NCBI GenBank assembly: GCA_028753945.1
Contig: JAPNXP010000002.1
Span: 12,400,001 to 12,464,000 of the forward strand
Source of the DNA: Hexactinellida sp. DTS-2022
Taxonomy: Eukaryota > Porifera > Hexactinellida
Length of the DNA stretch: 64,000 nt
Direction of reading: 5' to 3'
Numbering within the stretch: the stretch's first letter is position 1; the number at the start of each line of letters is the position of its first letter. This document shows, one piece after another, positions 1 to 11,849 of the stretch. The notes under the pieces are model-generated. The model searched no databases. It had not been told where the DNA came from and saw only the letters and a program-made list of their open reading frames with translations. The position numbers were made by a program, and so were the translations under genes.

Positions 1-555
1 CCTTTGATACGAATAATGGCGATGAAATCGATGTCCAACTAGTCTGGGATGAAATTGATGATATAACTTCCATTGAATGTAGTTTACAGACTCTTCAGTC
101 ATTAGCTTTTATTGCTGGTTATGCAGTACATAAATATATTTTTTAAACTCAGCCATGTCATGTTTGCATTGATCTTTTGACCATTGACAAAGACTTTATC
201 TTTGATGAAGATTCACAACCCGAGTTCAGGCTTTTGCAATTAACTGACCGTGATGGCCTAAAGTATCCATCTGAGTTTATCCTCGAATCTATAGTAACTT
301 TATGGAAGACGTTAATTGCAATTGAAAGCAAAGACAACTTGTTGGCGATATTGAGGGAAGGATCATCCAGAAATTTTTTGTGAAAGTAACCTTGATATTC
401 TTAGAAGAGGCGATTGCTAAATTGAGTTGCATTTCTTGTGGTCTCTATTTTGACTATCCAAAAATCTTATTTTCACTTGCGCCAACTGTTTACTAGCTAA
501 GGTTAATAATTATAACTCCGCTGTTGCATCTAAAGGTATAGAAAAGCGAAACTGA
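1..555 (+). pseudogene. P-like element transposase, C-terminal part (broken)
   Basis: This is the last part of a P-element-type transposase that enters from the left edge. The frame shows the family signature 'LQSLAFIAGYAVHKYI', a CHVC pair, then 'LLQLTDRDGLKYPSEFILES' and a helix 'VTLWKTLIAIES'. The same block recurs at 34.9, 44.2 and 46.5 kb, so this is a repeat family and not a host gene. A stop codon lies near 144, between the GYAVHKYI block and the CHVC block, and a frameshift near 385 precedes a C-terminal Cys-rich tail (CISC...CANC) that ends at a stop near 553. These lesions make it inactive. The upstream catalytic core would lie outside the window. Confidence 0.75.
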
Positions 556-943
556 AGAAGTTCTCACATTAATGAAATACACCAGAAGGCTACTATTCTA
601 TTATTATTATTGTTATTTGCATTGTTATTTGAACCCACATTATTATTTATTTATTCTTATCATTGTTGTTAAGTAAGCAATAAAGACTCAATAGAGAAAA
701 TCTATTAATTTACTAGAATTATTTATTATAACAGATTAATTTCTAAAATTAATCTCATCGTACACTACTTCATCCATGGTACATTTGATGGTAGGCCTTA
801 TATAGAGTAGGCTATGAATATATCTATTAATATTTGTTGTTGTTGTTACACAAAATATATATATTTTGAAAAATTTATGAAAATTAAAATATAACTATCC
901 CAAATATATTTACTTGTATAATCAATGGTTTAGTGTAGAGTAA

Positions 944-1016
944 GGCCGCAAAGCGGCCGTTAACTTGAGGTGCGAAGCACCGATCTATTGCAAAGTGACC
1001 GAGACCGAAGGGCTCG
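944..1016. other. train of three short GC-rich hairpins
   Basis: Three perfect or near-perfect hairpins with 3-base loops follow each other in otherwise AT-rich DNA: ggccgc-aaa-gcggcc (944-958), ggtgc-gaa-gcacc (969-981) and cgagacc-gaa-gggctcg (1000-1016). The last one recurs as cgagacc-aaa-gggctcg at about 7015-7031, just upstream of the first ribozyme element. They look like terminal hairpins of small mobile elements or a structured RNA. I do not recognise the family. Confidence 0.5.
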
Positions 1017-1486
1017 TAATATATTATACTAATATTACTAAAATATTATTAGTTTAAAGCAAAACTCAAGCTTATCATCTGTGTTAATTTTAATTTTGTA
1101 TATTTAAATATCATTTGAAAATGGGGGAAATAGCAGAGCCTTGGAAATCAGGGAATCAGTCTTAATTAAGTTTAGTATTAATTTAATGAAAGATATTAAT
1201 GAAACATTTTGTTTGAGTACCTAAAGAATAAATAAAGTCTGCAATGCTAATTTCCTTGCAGATTAATCTAAATAACAAAGTGGAAACTGTGAAATTATGG
1301 CAAAATATTCATGTTGTGTGTTTATTGCGTCTTTGTTTTTTTTATATTTTACTTGTTCGACTGCACTTTTTTTTCTCTTTTGTACAGGACGGCCTTTTCC
1401 TTTTACAGTCTTTGGATTTAAAATAATGCATGTATCTTGTTGGGTAAGCCCACTCATCTTCCAATCTTCCTTTATAAGTTTATGTC

Positions 1487-3886
1487 TTATTTCTTTAATT
1501 GTTTCACGCAATTTATTAGATTTTCTTGTGAAATAGATGCTACATGAGCTAAATTCTTAAAATCTGCACAAAGGATTGTGAATCTATCATCTCTGGTCAT
1601 ATTTGGTGTTTCTCCCTGTTCGACTGTGGGGTGTGAAATGTATAAATTTTGAATATATTCGTTCATTTGGAGATCTGTCTTTAAAAACCAGATATGGGAA
1701 ATGACTTCTTCAGGAATATGTTCTATTTGTTTGTGTATATATAGGCGGATCATATGCCTACATGGAAGTCGTCGGCAACATGGGAAGAGACAAGTACAGG
1801 ATGTTAGAGTAGTCTGTCTCTTAGTCTCATACCAATTAAGATCTTTGGAACTCAAGAATAGAGCTAGATCACAAGCTTGTAAATCTGTATCGGTAAAGGT
1901 TCTGTATCTTCATTCGCTAGATTTGAGTCAGAGGAAGAGGTTAAGCTAGAATTATTTGAAGCTTGAAATTGTATTGTGTAGGTGATCTCCTCTTCAGCCA
2001 TGTGTTCCTGCGAGGAGCATTCAGCAAATATCGGATAATCTATTATTGAATAGTTTAAACAGCGGGAAATCTGAGACTTTAATAATTTCTGTGCAAAAGG
2101 ACTAATACGATTTTTGAATTGCTGTTCAATTGGGTGCCATAAATTACATTCAGTTGCTTGTCTCATGAGAAGGCGAGTGGAAATTCCCTCTCCTTTTTCA
2201 GCTATGCTCAGCCGATATTCTTCTAACTTTTTTGGCAGATCTACTAGTAATGTATGAGCTGTCAGAAAATGTTTAATTGCTGAATGGACTGCCTCTGCGC
2301 GTTGTGTAGAATGAACTCCCAGAGTAAAATGGCGCCAAGTCCATCTAGCAGCCCATTGTTCTTTACGATTATACAGAGACTTTAACCATCTATTCTTAGC
2401 CTCATAAATACTTTAATGTACGGAATCTTCACGATTTTGGATTAAAGATAATAACCCTTCCCATTCTGAATCAAATTGTACACAAGAAAAAGAATCTTGT
2501 TTTTTGCAAATTTTCTACCACTCTTTTATGAAATTTATCCATTTTGCTTTTAGATTATGACCCTGGCCACTAAATAAAGGTTTGATGTGTGTCGTGACGT
2601 TTTTAGAAAGGTGAAACGTGCATAGTAAATGAGTTGTCCTGGGTAAAACTAAACATATAGCATTCGCCATACCTGGATCCCCGTCAGTAAACATTACATT
2701 CGGTGCTGTGCGAAAAACTTTAAGAAATTCTTTGAAGAGCCACTCAAATGATTCTAGATCCTCGTTTGTTAATAGAGAACATGCAATAATAACAGTTTTC
2801 CCATATTTGTTAATAGTTGTGAAAGCTCCAATTTTAAGAAAGTACCTATTAGTACCATATGATGTGTCAAATAGGACGCAATTACTTTCGAAACCCTCTG
2901 CCCATATGTCAAGACCACCCTCCAATACCCAGAAAACCTTTTCTAGACAACCATCAGAATCAGTAGTTGTATCGAAGTAAAGGTCCTTATCATTTTGTCG
3001 TTTCCTTAAGTATTCAGTAAAATTGGTAGCGTCGAATAATCTCTCTTCTCCACTAGGGGCAAATTTGTTGTAAATATCTTGATAATTCCATGAAATCTCA
3101 ACACCTTGACGGCGACATTCACTTTCCAGTACTTGATTAATTTTCGAAGCCGAAAATCCAGCACGTCTTAGTTTATCACCTAGTTCTATCAAGTCCGGTG
3201 GAATAGAACGAAGCGGAGCTTCAGCTAAACTGGAACCAATATTGTGTACAAGTTCATGATTGTGATTGAACATTCCTCCAGCAATAATCCAACCACCAAT
3301 ACATTCTTCAAGACGTATAAAAACTGGGCAATTACAGCGAAGATAAATTGATCTTCGTAACACTCCACTTACAATAGGCTTCTTGGAGCGATGACATCTC
3401 AGATTCTTCTGAATGCCCCTATCTCTATTCGCAGCACTATAACCACTCCAGTTTAAAGCAAAGCGCCCCCTCCAATTTTGAGGTTACTTGACCATATATT
3501 CAGTTCATTCTTTGCTTCTTCAACACTTTCCCAAGGTCCTATTGATATATCATCGGGTAAACTATTTCTCTTCTGAAAATCACTTTTCCAGTTGAGCGGA
3601 GATTTTTAGAATGGACAGGTTCAGAGTTTTCCTCTTCTAACTCATTAAATAGGGTTGAAGGTACAGCGAAATTAGCTTCAGGAGATGTAGACGTTATAAT
3701 GTTTTGTAACGAAGAGGATTGACTTGCTTCCAAATCTTCGCTTGTGGACGTATTGCCATCATCTGTACAAGATATGTCTTGGAAATGGTTTGCTGATGAT
3801 AACTGATAATTTGGAAAATTAATCGAATTTAGATAAACATCATCATCTATCGTTAATACTAATGAATTGTTAGCGTTTGCTTCCAT
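1487..3886 (-). pseudogene. MULE (FAR1-type) transposase with SWIM finger, broken
   Basis: One minus-strand gene of about 800 codons can be followed from an ATG at 3886 to a stop at 1487. Order: an acidic Ser-rich N-terminus (3886-3539); a FAR1-like DNA-binding region (about 3520-3240) with 'FALNWSGYSAANRD', Cys/His residues and NHNHEL; the MULE catalytic domain with candidate acidic residues in FDTSYGTN, FTDGDPGM and, farther on, RAEAVH; and a C-terminal SWIM zinc finger CTC...CRH (about 1795-1750). It is dead: frameshifts lie near 3490 and 1860, and in-frame stops lie near 2515 and 2413. No introns are needed to explain the frame changes. FAR1-MULE-SWIM is the standard domain order of Mutator-like transposases. 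I could not find its terminal repeats. Confidence 0.8.
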
Positions 3887-6576
3887 AAAAATATAAATAT
3901 ATACTTGATATATTATTAAAATAAATTATCTAAGTTACGAATATGTTTATGGAGTAAATATGTTACCAAACATTCCATACATATAGTAAAGTATGATTAA
4001 TTAAAAGGACTATTACTAATAACACATTAGGTGTGATTAATGAATTACGCAATTATCACAAATTTCATTCGTTAACAGCAACCATATAAATGAACAATTG
4101 CAAAAGTGATGTAATTATATTTACTGACTATATTAGTTTAGCTGAGAAGTTAAAGTCATTAAGTCATATCATATATTTGCTAGTACAGTTACTGGCAACT
4201 GACTTCAGTTACCAGTAACTCAGCTCCATATAAGTAATCTGATTTAGATTTTATGATAAGTAAAATAATAGGATTTTTGTCAAAATTAGTCAAGATAAGT
4301 GTACCAGTTTTGTTCTGCTCGTGTACTTGTAAGTTAGTTAATTAAGAATTTCTCCCAAATTCACATTAAAAATAATAGTGGTGTATTAATAAGTGAGCTA
4401 AGGAATCTTAAGAATATCCAGATGGCCTGGTACCTGCATCCTGCAGAAAGCTGTTATACTAGATAAGCCTAGCATGTATTTAGTAAAGGATCAAATTTTC
4501 CAAATAAGGTCTATGCAAAGTTGAAATTCAAAATATTAAAAAAAATAGTAATAATTAGGATACAATTAGATAATTTTGAAATAGATAATCGCAATTAGGG
4601 ACACTATCTAGTCACATTTTTGAGATGTGATAAAGTATGCGCAATAGGATTGCTAAGGGAATAAAAGACCCACGAGGCCCTATGGTCAGAGGCCCCTTGC
4701 ACAGGCCCCATAGGCCTGCCCGGTAATCCGGCCTTGCTCCTAGGAACATGCTGTTGGCACAGATGTAATTTTAGATTTTTATGGAATTAAAGCTTTGTTT
4801 AATTTGATTGAAAAAACAAGATTAATGTTTAGCATAATACTCGCAAAGAATTGATTAGTCCATATAATCGGTTAGTAAACTCTAATTCACTATCAAAGCA
4901 AGTAACAATAATAATTTCATAGATAATAAAGTTAATAATTGTCCTGCTGGTAGACATTCTCCTTGGAATGAGCTTTCTTTTCTGGAAATAAAGGAGTCTG
5001 TGATGAGTGATCTAAATATAGTTTAAGTTAATTATTATAAATAGAAACTGCGTATAATCTGGAATTCGCCTTAATCTGACACAAATTTTCTATCCCAACG
5101 AGTGTCGGATTAGGCAGGTTCTACTGTACTTTCCTTATCTTAATCTACCAACACACAAAGAAGGTAGAGATGCATTGATCTACTTTTTTATATGCAGAAC
5201 ATTTTTTAAAGAAATATTAGGGCAGTCAGCTGACCACCCTTGCCACCTTCACTGTGTAGGCGTATGGCGCAGTCCTGAATAAAATCCAGGAATTAACCAA
5301 ATGTCGAATTGGTTAAAGAGGATCAGTGAGTCCATGAAGACACTTATATCCTTACGAAAATATCCCGAATAAGGTTCTTAATTTGTAAATTTTGTCCCAT
5401 TAAGTCTTTCCAACAGAGAACAGATAGTTGTTAATTTGGTAAAATAAAAAACTATTATTCGTACCTTGTAATGGGAGATTAGCGTACTTAGTAGAAACGT
5501 GTGAAAGTACATGCTGTTTCACTCTATCAGGATGAGATGCCCGTAGTGCAGGTATTTTATTGGAATGTATTGGAGAGACAACATTCAAGGCTGACAAGGA
5601 GCGTAGTGCAGTAGGAAGTTGAGAATAAGATCCTAGAACGATAGTCAATTTTATCAAATAAATCAAGACAGAAGTACAACTCTATACATTTTCCAATTAC
5701 CGTTGTGTCTATATACAGGTAATTAAAGATGCCGGTAATTCGGAAAATCTATAATTTATAAGAAAGCGCATACAGATAGAACGAATCGATCGAAATCTTG
5801 ACAAGCAAATAGTGCAACAGCTCATGTCTATTAATTACAACGGGGTATGAAGTTTTAGGTTAGTTTGACAGTTGCAACAGATTCTACCCACTCATTCGCA
5901 GGGCACTAGTTATTGAGATTAAATATGCTATACCGTAGATACAGATTCATGTCACTGGATTTATAATCTAGCAACTCTGTAACCCTTAATTTTAACCCCC
6001 CAATATACTTAGTACTCTCTCAAATGTTTGTGAGAACACATATTTATTGAAAGATAGTAAACAGATATTAAAAAACTATAGCAAGAGCGAAGTACCATCA
6101 GATGGCAACGTGACTTCACTTTTGATAGGATGAGGAGAATCTAAGGGTTTGATTTCAGAGATGTTACAAGAATGAATTGAGTTATGAGATAATTTCCGGC
6201 TGTGAGGAACTTCTGAGTTTTTCATCTGCCTGAAGAATAGAATAAATGTATAAGATAATACCACCTAATTGTTATAAGTTGAGCTCAGTTTTTGACTCCC
6301 ATATGCCCATAAAATAATGAGCCACCTCAATATAAAACAATGGAAACTTAAATTGCAATCGGTCATTACTGTACACTTTTTCTTAAGAAATAACCCTCAT
6401 ATAGAAATTTTACCCTCCACTGAAATATTAATTCTTGAACTATGTGTGTGCTAAATCCATATATAGCATCACGATTCACGAGTTCACTTGGCATAAATGC
6501 GGACTTATCGATAATTATATCGAACTGAATCTCATTTAATGATAACGAGCCATTCGGTCTCGGTCGCATTAGGCAC
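3887..6576. other. non-coding stretch with element debris
   Basis: No coding sequence can be supported here. Visible pieces: a short inverted repeat around 4180-4220 (cagttactgg / ccagtaactc); a half-copy of the 130-bp hairpin repeat at about 4735-4775 (aggaacatgctgttggcac); and a decayed pogo-type MITE end near 5040-5128, where 'gccttaatctgacac' is inverted as 'gtgtcggattaggc' and followed by ctactgta. The open frames near 5.5 and 6.1 kb have no recognisable motifs. Confidence 0.45.
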
Positions 6577-6584
6577 TACGTGAC

Positions 6585-6737
6585 CATAGGCGTCGGACCC
6601 ACCCGACCACTCGGCATTGGCCGGGCAGCCCGAAGGGGTTGCCCGGGAATGTAGCGGTCCCGGAATCGAATGGGCGACCCCGAAGCCTTTGGGCCGGGCG
6701 GGCCGAAGGGCCGACAGGCCCATTTCCGACGCCTATG
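6585..6737. mobile_element. hAT-type MITE, family CATAGGCGTCGGA
   Basis: A 153-bp GC-rich element starts with cataggcgtcgga and ends with its inverse tccgacgcctatg. It is flanked by an exact 8-bp target duplication, tacgtgac, at 6577-6584 and 6738-6745. The 8-bp duplication fits hAT transposition. A second copy with its own duplication lies at 28968-29141. Confidence 0.9.
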
Positions 6738-7059
6738 TACGTGACGCAATCAAGGGTCACTTTTCGGACTTTCCCTCCTAAAAAAAACTATTATTAATAA
6801 TAAATACGTTAACATGTGGGCGTGGCTATAAATTACACACTACGACTTAATTAATTCTGGGTTGTAATTAGTCAATGTAATTTGTTTGAGAATTATTATA
6901 TCTAAGTTGTATCGAGGGTTGTTTAGTATAGATAGCGAGACTTAAATTAGTGCAAATAGACTGCATAATAGAAAGAATTTCTGAGGCTGCGATTTGAATG
7001 AGTCCCAACCGCGATCGAGACCAAAGGGCTCGTCTATACTATTGTTGTGATCCACAGGA

Positions 7060-7275
7060 GAGTCTAGTTGGGATGCGTAGATAGCGACAGTACGGGGATC
7101 ACGAAAAGCAACGAACTGGTCGTGGCAGTACGGTGGTAGCCATGATGGAAGGACACATGGGCAGTACGATGTAGGTAACACTGGCTCACGTCAGTACGCC
7201 TGGTGGTCAAGGGTTATCCTCCTGATGAGTCCCTGCAATGGGACGAAACCACTCTCACCACGAGTAGCACCTATG
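7060..7275 (+). mobile_element. ribozyme-bearing small element with CAGTACG repeats
   Basis: This stretch aligns with 39220-39410. Both carry four copies of a cagtacg motif about 30-40 bp apart (here near 7087, 7126, 7161 and 7190), the shared block aaggacacatgggcagtacg, and end in a hammerhead ribozyme. The borders are not certain; the foldback element at 7278 begins directly downstream. It resembles small non-autonomous ribozyme elements (retrozymes, or long terminal repeats of Penelope-like elements) in carrying a self-cleaving motif, but no second ribozyme copy or reverse transcriptase lies next to it. Confidence 0.6.
7202..7253 (+). ncRNA. hammerhead ribozyme, type III arrangement (copy 1)
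   Basis: The conserved core is complete: CTGATGA at 7222-7228 and GAAA at 7245-7248. Stem II is gtccc/gggac (7229-7233 with 7240-7244) with loop tgcaat. Stem III is formed by ggtggt (7202-7207) and accact (7248-7253), five standard pairs plus a wobble. The predicted cleavage site follows C7208 in the triplet GTC. Stem I is short (aaggg/tcctc) with one mismatch next to the core. Stem III is the open end and stems I and II are capped, which is the type III topology. The short stem III may work best in a dimeric RNA. Confidence 0.85.
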
Positions 7276-7277
7276 AG

Positions 7278-8045
7278 TGTGGGACCTATCACGAAATATT
7301 TGGTCTGTGTTGTTTTTGGTCCGGCAGGACCAAATATTAACCCGGACTAAATATTTCAGACGTTTTTGGTCTGGCTATACATTTTGGTCCCCCCGGACCA
7401 AATATTTCAGTTTTTTGGTTCGGGTTTACATTTTCAACATTGAGATCTGGCTTATTGATAGTGACCGTCGTGCCAATAGTATACCAATTTGTCTCGAGGG
7501 AGGAGATTCAGTGAAATCACATTTTTTAAAATTGTTGTAATGCGTGTTTCCCAAAGGGACCAAACAAAATAAGTACACACTAATTAATGGATTAATATCA
7601 ATGTTGTTGTTAAATTAAGTCTATATTTATCTGTTTAAGAAAATGGATATTTATTAGAAATATTGCTCTCATAATCTAGAATATATTACCCTATTTGAAC
7701 ACAATACACAGGTGTAGCACGCGGTCCGGCTGGTCCGGTAATGGCCGGTCCAGTTTTCATTTATTGACTATATTGTATAGGAGGGTACAGTTTTGGCAGG
7801 ACCACTTTTACTGTGGACATGAGACTTTTCAGAGCCGTGCGACGCCCCTGCAATAATATACAATCGGACCAAAAACGTGTGAAATATTTCGACTGGGGGG
7901 ACCAAAATGTAAACCCGAACCAACAATGTCTGAAATATTTGGTCCGGATTACATCTTGGTCCGGCCGGAATGAATGTTACAGAAATATCTGGTCCGCCGG
8001 ACCAAAACAACACGGACCGAATATTTCGTGACATACCTTCGGATC
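7278..8045. mobile_element. foldback element with GGTCCG subrepeats
   Basis: The left arm (7288-7440) and the right arm (about 7860-8033) are inverted copies that begin with tatcacgaaatatttggtc and end with its inverse. Both arms are built from repeated palindromic blocks of the type ggtccg...accaaatattt. No transposase is encoded. A smaller hAT-like MITE (7712-7849) sits between the arms. Confidence 0.75.
7712..7849. mobile_element. hAT-like MITE nested in the foldback element
   Basis: The element begins caggtgtagcacgcgg and ends ccgtgcgacgcccctg. The inside reads ggccggtcc...tttggcaggaccac. Flanks are similar but not identical (acaataca and caataata). A related copy lies at about 8955-9080, inside the integrase intron. 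Confidence 0.55.
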
Positions 8046-8278
8046 TCACTCGCACTACACTATTAAAACACAAAGACTTATACGTATATGTGCAGTGTAC
8101 GCGTACCTATTAATTTCTAGAACTTGTGGTTTAATTATATTTTGTGTAATGAGGCGCTACTATTAGTAACCATGGATGTGCTATTACAAATCGCATTAAA
8201 CTATTTAAGAAACTGAATATGTGTATTAATTGTCTAATGAACTTTACATCTTATCCATTTGCAAAAAACAAACAATTA

Positions 8279-8519
8279 CCGTATTTCCTTGAATAGTAGC
8301 CCCCTCGAATAATCGCCCCCCCAAAATAGGTCCTAATTATTTTTTGACACCGCCTAGAATATCCGTTGATATCAAATAATCGCCTCCCTACAATTATTGA
8401 CTCTCTCAAATGATTGTATTCCACAAATATTCGCCATTCTCGAAAATCATAACATTTTCTTGGGCCTAAATGGGGCTTGAAATCAATAATCGCCCCGGCT
8501 ACTATTCAAGGCAATACGG
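8279..8519. mobile_element. MITE with TA duplication, family CCGTATTTCC
   Basis: Terminal inverted repeats are ccgtatttccttgaatag and ctattcaaggcaatacgg, flanked by TA on both sides (8277-8278 and 8520-8521). Inside are repeated blocks of the type 'aataatcgcccc'. TA duplication fits the Tc1/mariner/pogo group. Related copies: 13424-13682 and about 57978-58213. Confidence 0.85.
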
Positions 8520-8801
8520 TAATTATATTCTTATTTTGAAATGAATCCAACTGATGTGAAGAAATCATCCACTTTCTTCTGGAAGAAAAATATACTTAGG
8601 CATCTCAAGCTTCCCGTAAGACAAAATTGAACTACAAAAAATACTGTTTTCCTATTTTATTGGACATTCCAACACACTTTTCAAGGTAACATTGATTTCC
8701 TTATCCATAGACCATTAATATGTATCCCATGGTTTAATTAAATTATACCTTTAGAAAATTAAAGTGGAAGGCACAAAAGCAGATTCAGCAGTTCCATTGA
8801 G

Positions 8802-8921
8802 TTGGACAGCATATATAAGAAGTTCCATGACGAAGTCGGTCACTTAGGAATAAATACTACTCTAAATTCAGTTCAGCAAAGATACACATGGGCAAGCATT
8901 TCCCAAGACGTTAGAGAATAT
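8802..8921 (+). pseudogene. integrase zinc-binding exon (Ginger/Gypsy type)
   Basis: The frame encodes the start of an HHCC domain: 'FHDEVGHLGINTT' (H-x5-H) followed by 'QQRYTWASISQDVREY', the usual sequence before the two cysteines in Ginger and Ty3/Gypsy integrases. The frame runs directly into a good splice donor, tat|gtgagt, at 8921/8922, and the reading is taken up again near 9937 with 'TCHIYQ', where the second Cys of the zinc knuckle is replaced by Tyr. An intron inside an integrase points to a DNA transposon such as Ginger, or to a domesticated gene, more than to a fresh LTR element. Confidence 0.7.
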
Positions 8922-9936
8922 GTGAGTTTAATTATCCGGTATACTTTCATTGGTAGCACGCGTTCCGGTCATGGCCGGACCACTTTTCATTTATTGTAAC
9001 ATTATTATAAAGGAGAGTCCAATTTGGCCGGAGCACTTCTATATATTGGCCGGGCCACCTTTTAGAGACATGCCACGCGGCTGACTTTAGACTTTCTACC
9101 TAATTTCGTATTCGTTCGTTGTTGTAAAATTTACCTACATACTGGTTTCAATTGAACTTTATTTATTATTAATTTATTATGTGCGCGCTATTTTAATTTC
9201 GAATCATTTTAAAGGGTATGATGCATCGTAACTAAATGTATACTAAGCCACCAAAACTATTTGAACATCAGGAATTTTATTCCTGATACTATATACTACA
9301 TTTGCGGATTACAGGCTGCTCAAATTACTCTAAAAGACTTGAAATATCTTGTTATATTTATAAATACCATATAAACATTATGATTTAAAACCTTTTTATC
9401 CAATAACCATGAAGTGGCATAAGTGTTGTGCCACGTGCCACTTGTGGCACCAAAGGAAATGTGGCTGTATCTCAGTGGAAAATAATCGTAATGGTTAGAA
9501 ATTATGCGCTTAAAGTAATTCGAGCATGTGCTATTCAAATCTGAAATCATAATTCGTATATTAATTTCTTCAAAATCTTCAGAAATTGTATATTTAATTA
9601 GCTAATTATATAATGAATGATTTTAATACCTCCATTATTATGTAATTTCAAAAATAATGTCATTTTATTTTAGTTTACATATCGTTTCATGTCAACACCA
9701 CACCCATGTCATGTCAACAGCGTCTACAAATGTTATTATGCTGCTAGAAGTTTGAATGTATGAATACAAATTATTGTTGTTTAGTTACGTTTGGCCAGTT
9801 AGTGTAATTGTGTCAATTTGTGTGAGTTGAAGTGGTGTATGCAAATTTATTTATTAAATACGTATATATAAGTACTTTGTAACAAAGTCGTATTAAATCA
9901 TACAATAGTAAATGGCTTTCTTATATTATGAAGGAA
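8922..9936 (+). other. putative intron of the integrase gene, filled with MITEs
   Basis: A donor GTGAGT at 8922 and an acceptor-like AG before 9937 bracket about 1 kb with no support for coding. It holds a copy of the tagcacgcg / ggccggaccac MITE at about 8955-9080. The rest, including an open frame near 9.3-9.5 kb, shows no motif. Confidence 0.5.
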
Positions 9937-10490
9937 AGACTTGCCATATATATCAGATGACAGCGGCATGCCTACCTCAACCTAAAAAAAACTCCAAGTT
10001 TCTCCAACCAATACCACCTCCGTCTAAAACGTGGAGATATACAGGAATAGACCTTATATGCGACCTACCTGAGAGTGAAGACGGCTATAAACACATTCTA
10101 GTCAATATATGCTACCTGAGCAAATATGTTCCCTCTCAAGACTAAGACTTCTCAAGAAGTTATTCAGAATCTGAAGAATATTACTTCGATATGGGATTAC
10201 CTGATATTATCCAGCATTACCAAGGGTAAGAGTTCACAAGCAGTGTGAGTAGTATAATGTAATACTGTTTGTTAGATTCTTCCGACATATTGTTATCTAA
10301 TTTTAGGCACTAACATTAGATTATTGTCAATTATATATATTTATTGTATTTAACAGATATTTCAGGAATTCAACCAGAAATTGGGAATAGACAATCGTAC
10401 ACTCGTGCTTAACACCCGATGGCTAACGGCTTAGTCGAAGCGCACAACAAGATTCTGAAACAGTTAGTATTTTGCATTATGAAATTTAAG
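9912..10490 (+). pseudogene. integrase core domain (Ginger/Gypsy type), broken
   Basis: The frame at 9912-10145 shows the start of an rve integrase core: 'TWRYTGIDLICDLPESEDG' with the first catalytic Asp in GIDLI. After a shift it continues through 'VIQNLKNI', 'GLPDIIQHYQG' and 'EFTSSV' up to 10243. In that stretch the second catalytic Asp position is occupied by H or Y (canonical DQG, here HYQG), so the active site is lost. A second intron is likely at 10244-10357 (gtgagt...acag), after which 'FQEFNQKLGIDN' and 'HPMANGLVEAHNKILK' follow in two frames. The last block supplies the third acidic residue, Glu. The C-terminal part resumes at 11850, beyond the foldback element. Confidence 0.75.
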
Positions 10491-10597
10491 ACCCATTCAC
10501 GAAATTATCCATGTAGAAAACTTATTAAAATGGAGTCAGATAGGGGATCATTGGTATGCTCAAACAGGCTGTGCTAACGATGAAGAAGACTTTGATT

Positions 10598-11503
10598 TGG
10601 AACATGGCCTACTTAATATACGGCTATAGTATATGTCGCCGAGAAGGCCATAAAACAAAGAGGCCAGTTTCTAATTTTCAAAATGGAGAATTGATCTTTA
10701 TTCGAATAATTAGCAATGATAGAGCTGAAAAATGTATTATAACTGTATAGGAATGTGGTATCCATGTATACATAGCACCCTCCAGAATTGTGATATGTCA
10801 TCATCTGATGACGTTATGGTTATTTTGGTTTCGAATTATCTTGTTTTTCTAGCATACTTTTAACATAGTTAAACACGTTATTAATGTTCAAAATTGGAAC
10901 ATGGTTATACCCAGAAGTAGTAGATTTTTTGAGATAGTGAGTCATTACCTAATAATGAATTAAGTGTTAATTATATCATTATCTCAAAAACTATTGAAGT
11001 TAGGCATATAAAATGTATTATCGATGAATAGGAAGTTACCTATTCCGGACAGATCAGTATCAGTCTAGTTTACATAACATTCATAATTTTTGAGTTATGG
11101 CACATTTTAGGAAATATACATTTTCCATGGCAACCGAGGAATGTGTCAACATTCCATTTATAATTTCGATATATTTTATTCTACTACTTCTGGGTATAAC
11201 CATGTTCCAATTTTGAACATTAATAACATGTTTAACTATGTTGAAAGTATGCTAGAAAAACAAGATAATTCGCAACCAAAATAACCATAACGTCATCAGA
11301 TGATGACATATCACAATTCTGGAGGGTGCTATGTATACCTGGATACCACATTCCTATATAGTTATAATACACATTTCAGCTCTATCATTGCTAATTATTC
11401 GAATAAAGATCAATTCTCCATTTTGAAAATTAGAAACTGGCCTCTTTGTTTTATGGCCTTCTCGGCGACATATATAGCCGTATATTAAGTAGGCCATGTT
11501 TGG
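10598..11503. mobile_element. foldback element with ~300-bp inverted arms
   Basis: About 300 bp from 10600 (acatggcctacttaatatacgg) recur inverted up to 11500 (ccgtatattaagtaggccatgt). The arms are more than 90% alike by eye and contain the two mirror-image open frames at 10613-10804 and 11300-11488, which are therefore arm sequence and not genes. The middle (about 10950-11150) is unique. It interrupts the integrase gene between its core and its GPY/F module. Confidence 0.8.
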
Positions 11504-11849
11504 AAGAATCGAATTTCTCTGAAGTCATAGATCCACTAGATGATATCGAAGGAATAAACGACATTTTTTCCAAACTCCTGATAATACCCTCGAAGCAGTT
11601 AGCTTAATCGATGAATCTCGAACTTCTACACATCAATCAGCAATGGACAGTATCAATTTTGGACAACACAAGCCGGAGAAACAATAAGATAAGAAAAATA
11701 ATAACACTAATTGGTTAGTTTGAACTGATGACGATATTTAATTCACAGTCGATCTTGTTACTAATGTTCGATTCATTATTTCTATTTTAATTATTCTCTC
11801 TACAATTAGTGCTCCTCTAAAGAATGATGATAAGATCATCTATACCATC

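Noticed and set aside
1244..1536. Overlapping short frames of both strands
   Set aside because: Hydrophobic low-complexity translations in AT-rich flank of the MULE gene; no motif.
7202..7253. Reading the hammerhead as type I
   Set aside because: In a type I ribozyme the cleavage base lies 3' of GAAA behind a capped stem III; here the GTC lies 5' of CTGATGA and only stem III is open.
7278..8045. Possible CRISPR-like palindromic array (GGTCCG blocks)
   Set aside because: The blocks are arms of an inverted-repeat element with irregular spacing.
10613..11488. Two similar 62-63 codon proteins on opposite strands
   Set aside because: They are the two arms of one inverted repeat, and the frames contain no known motif.
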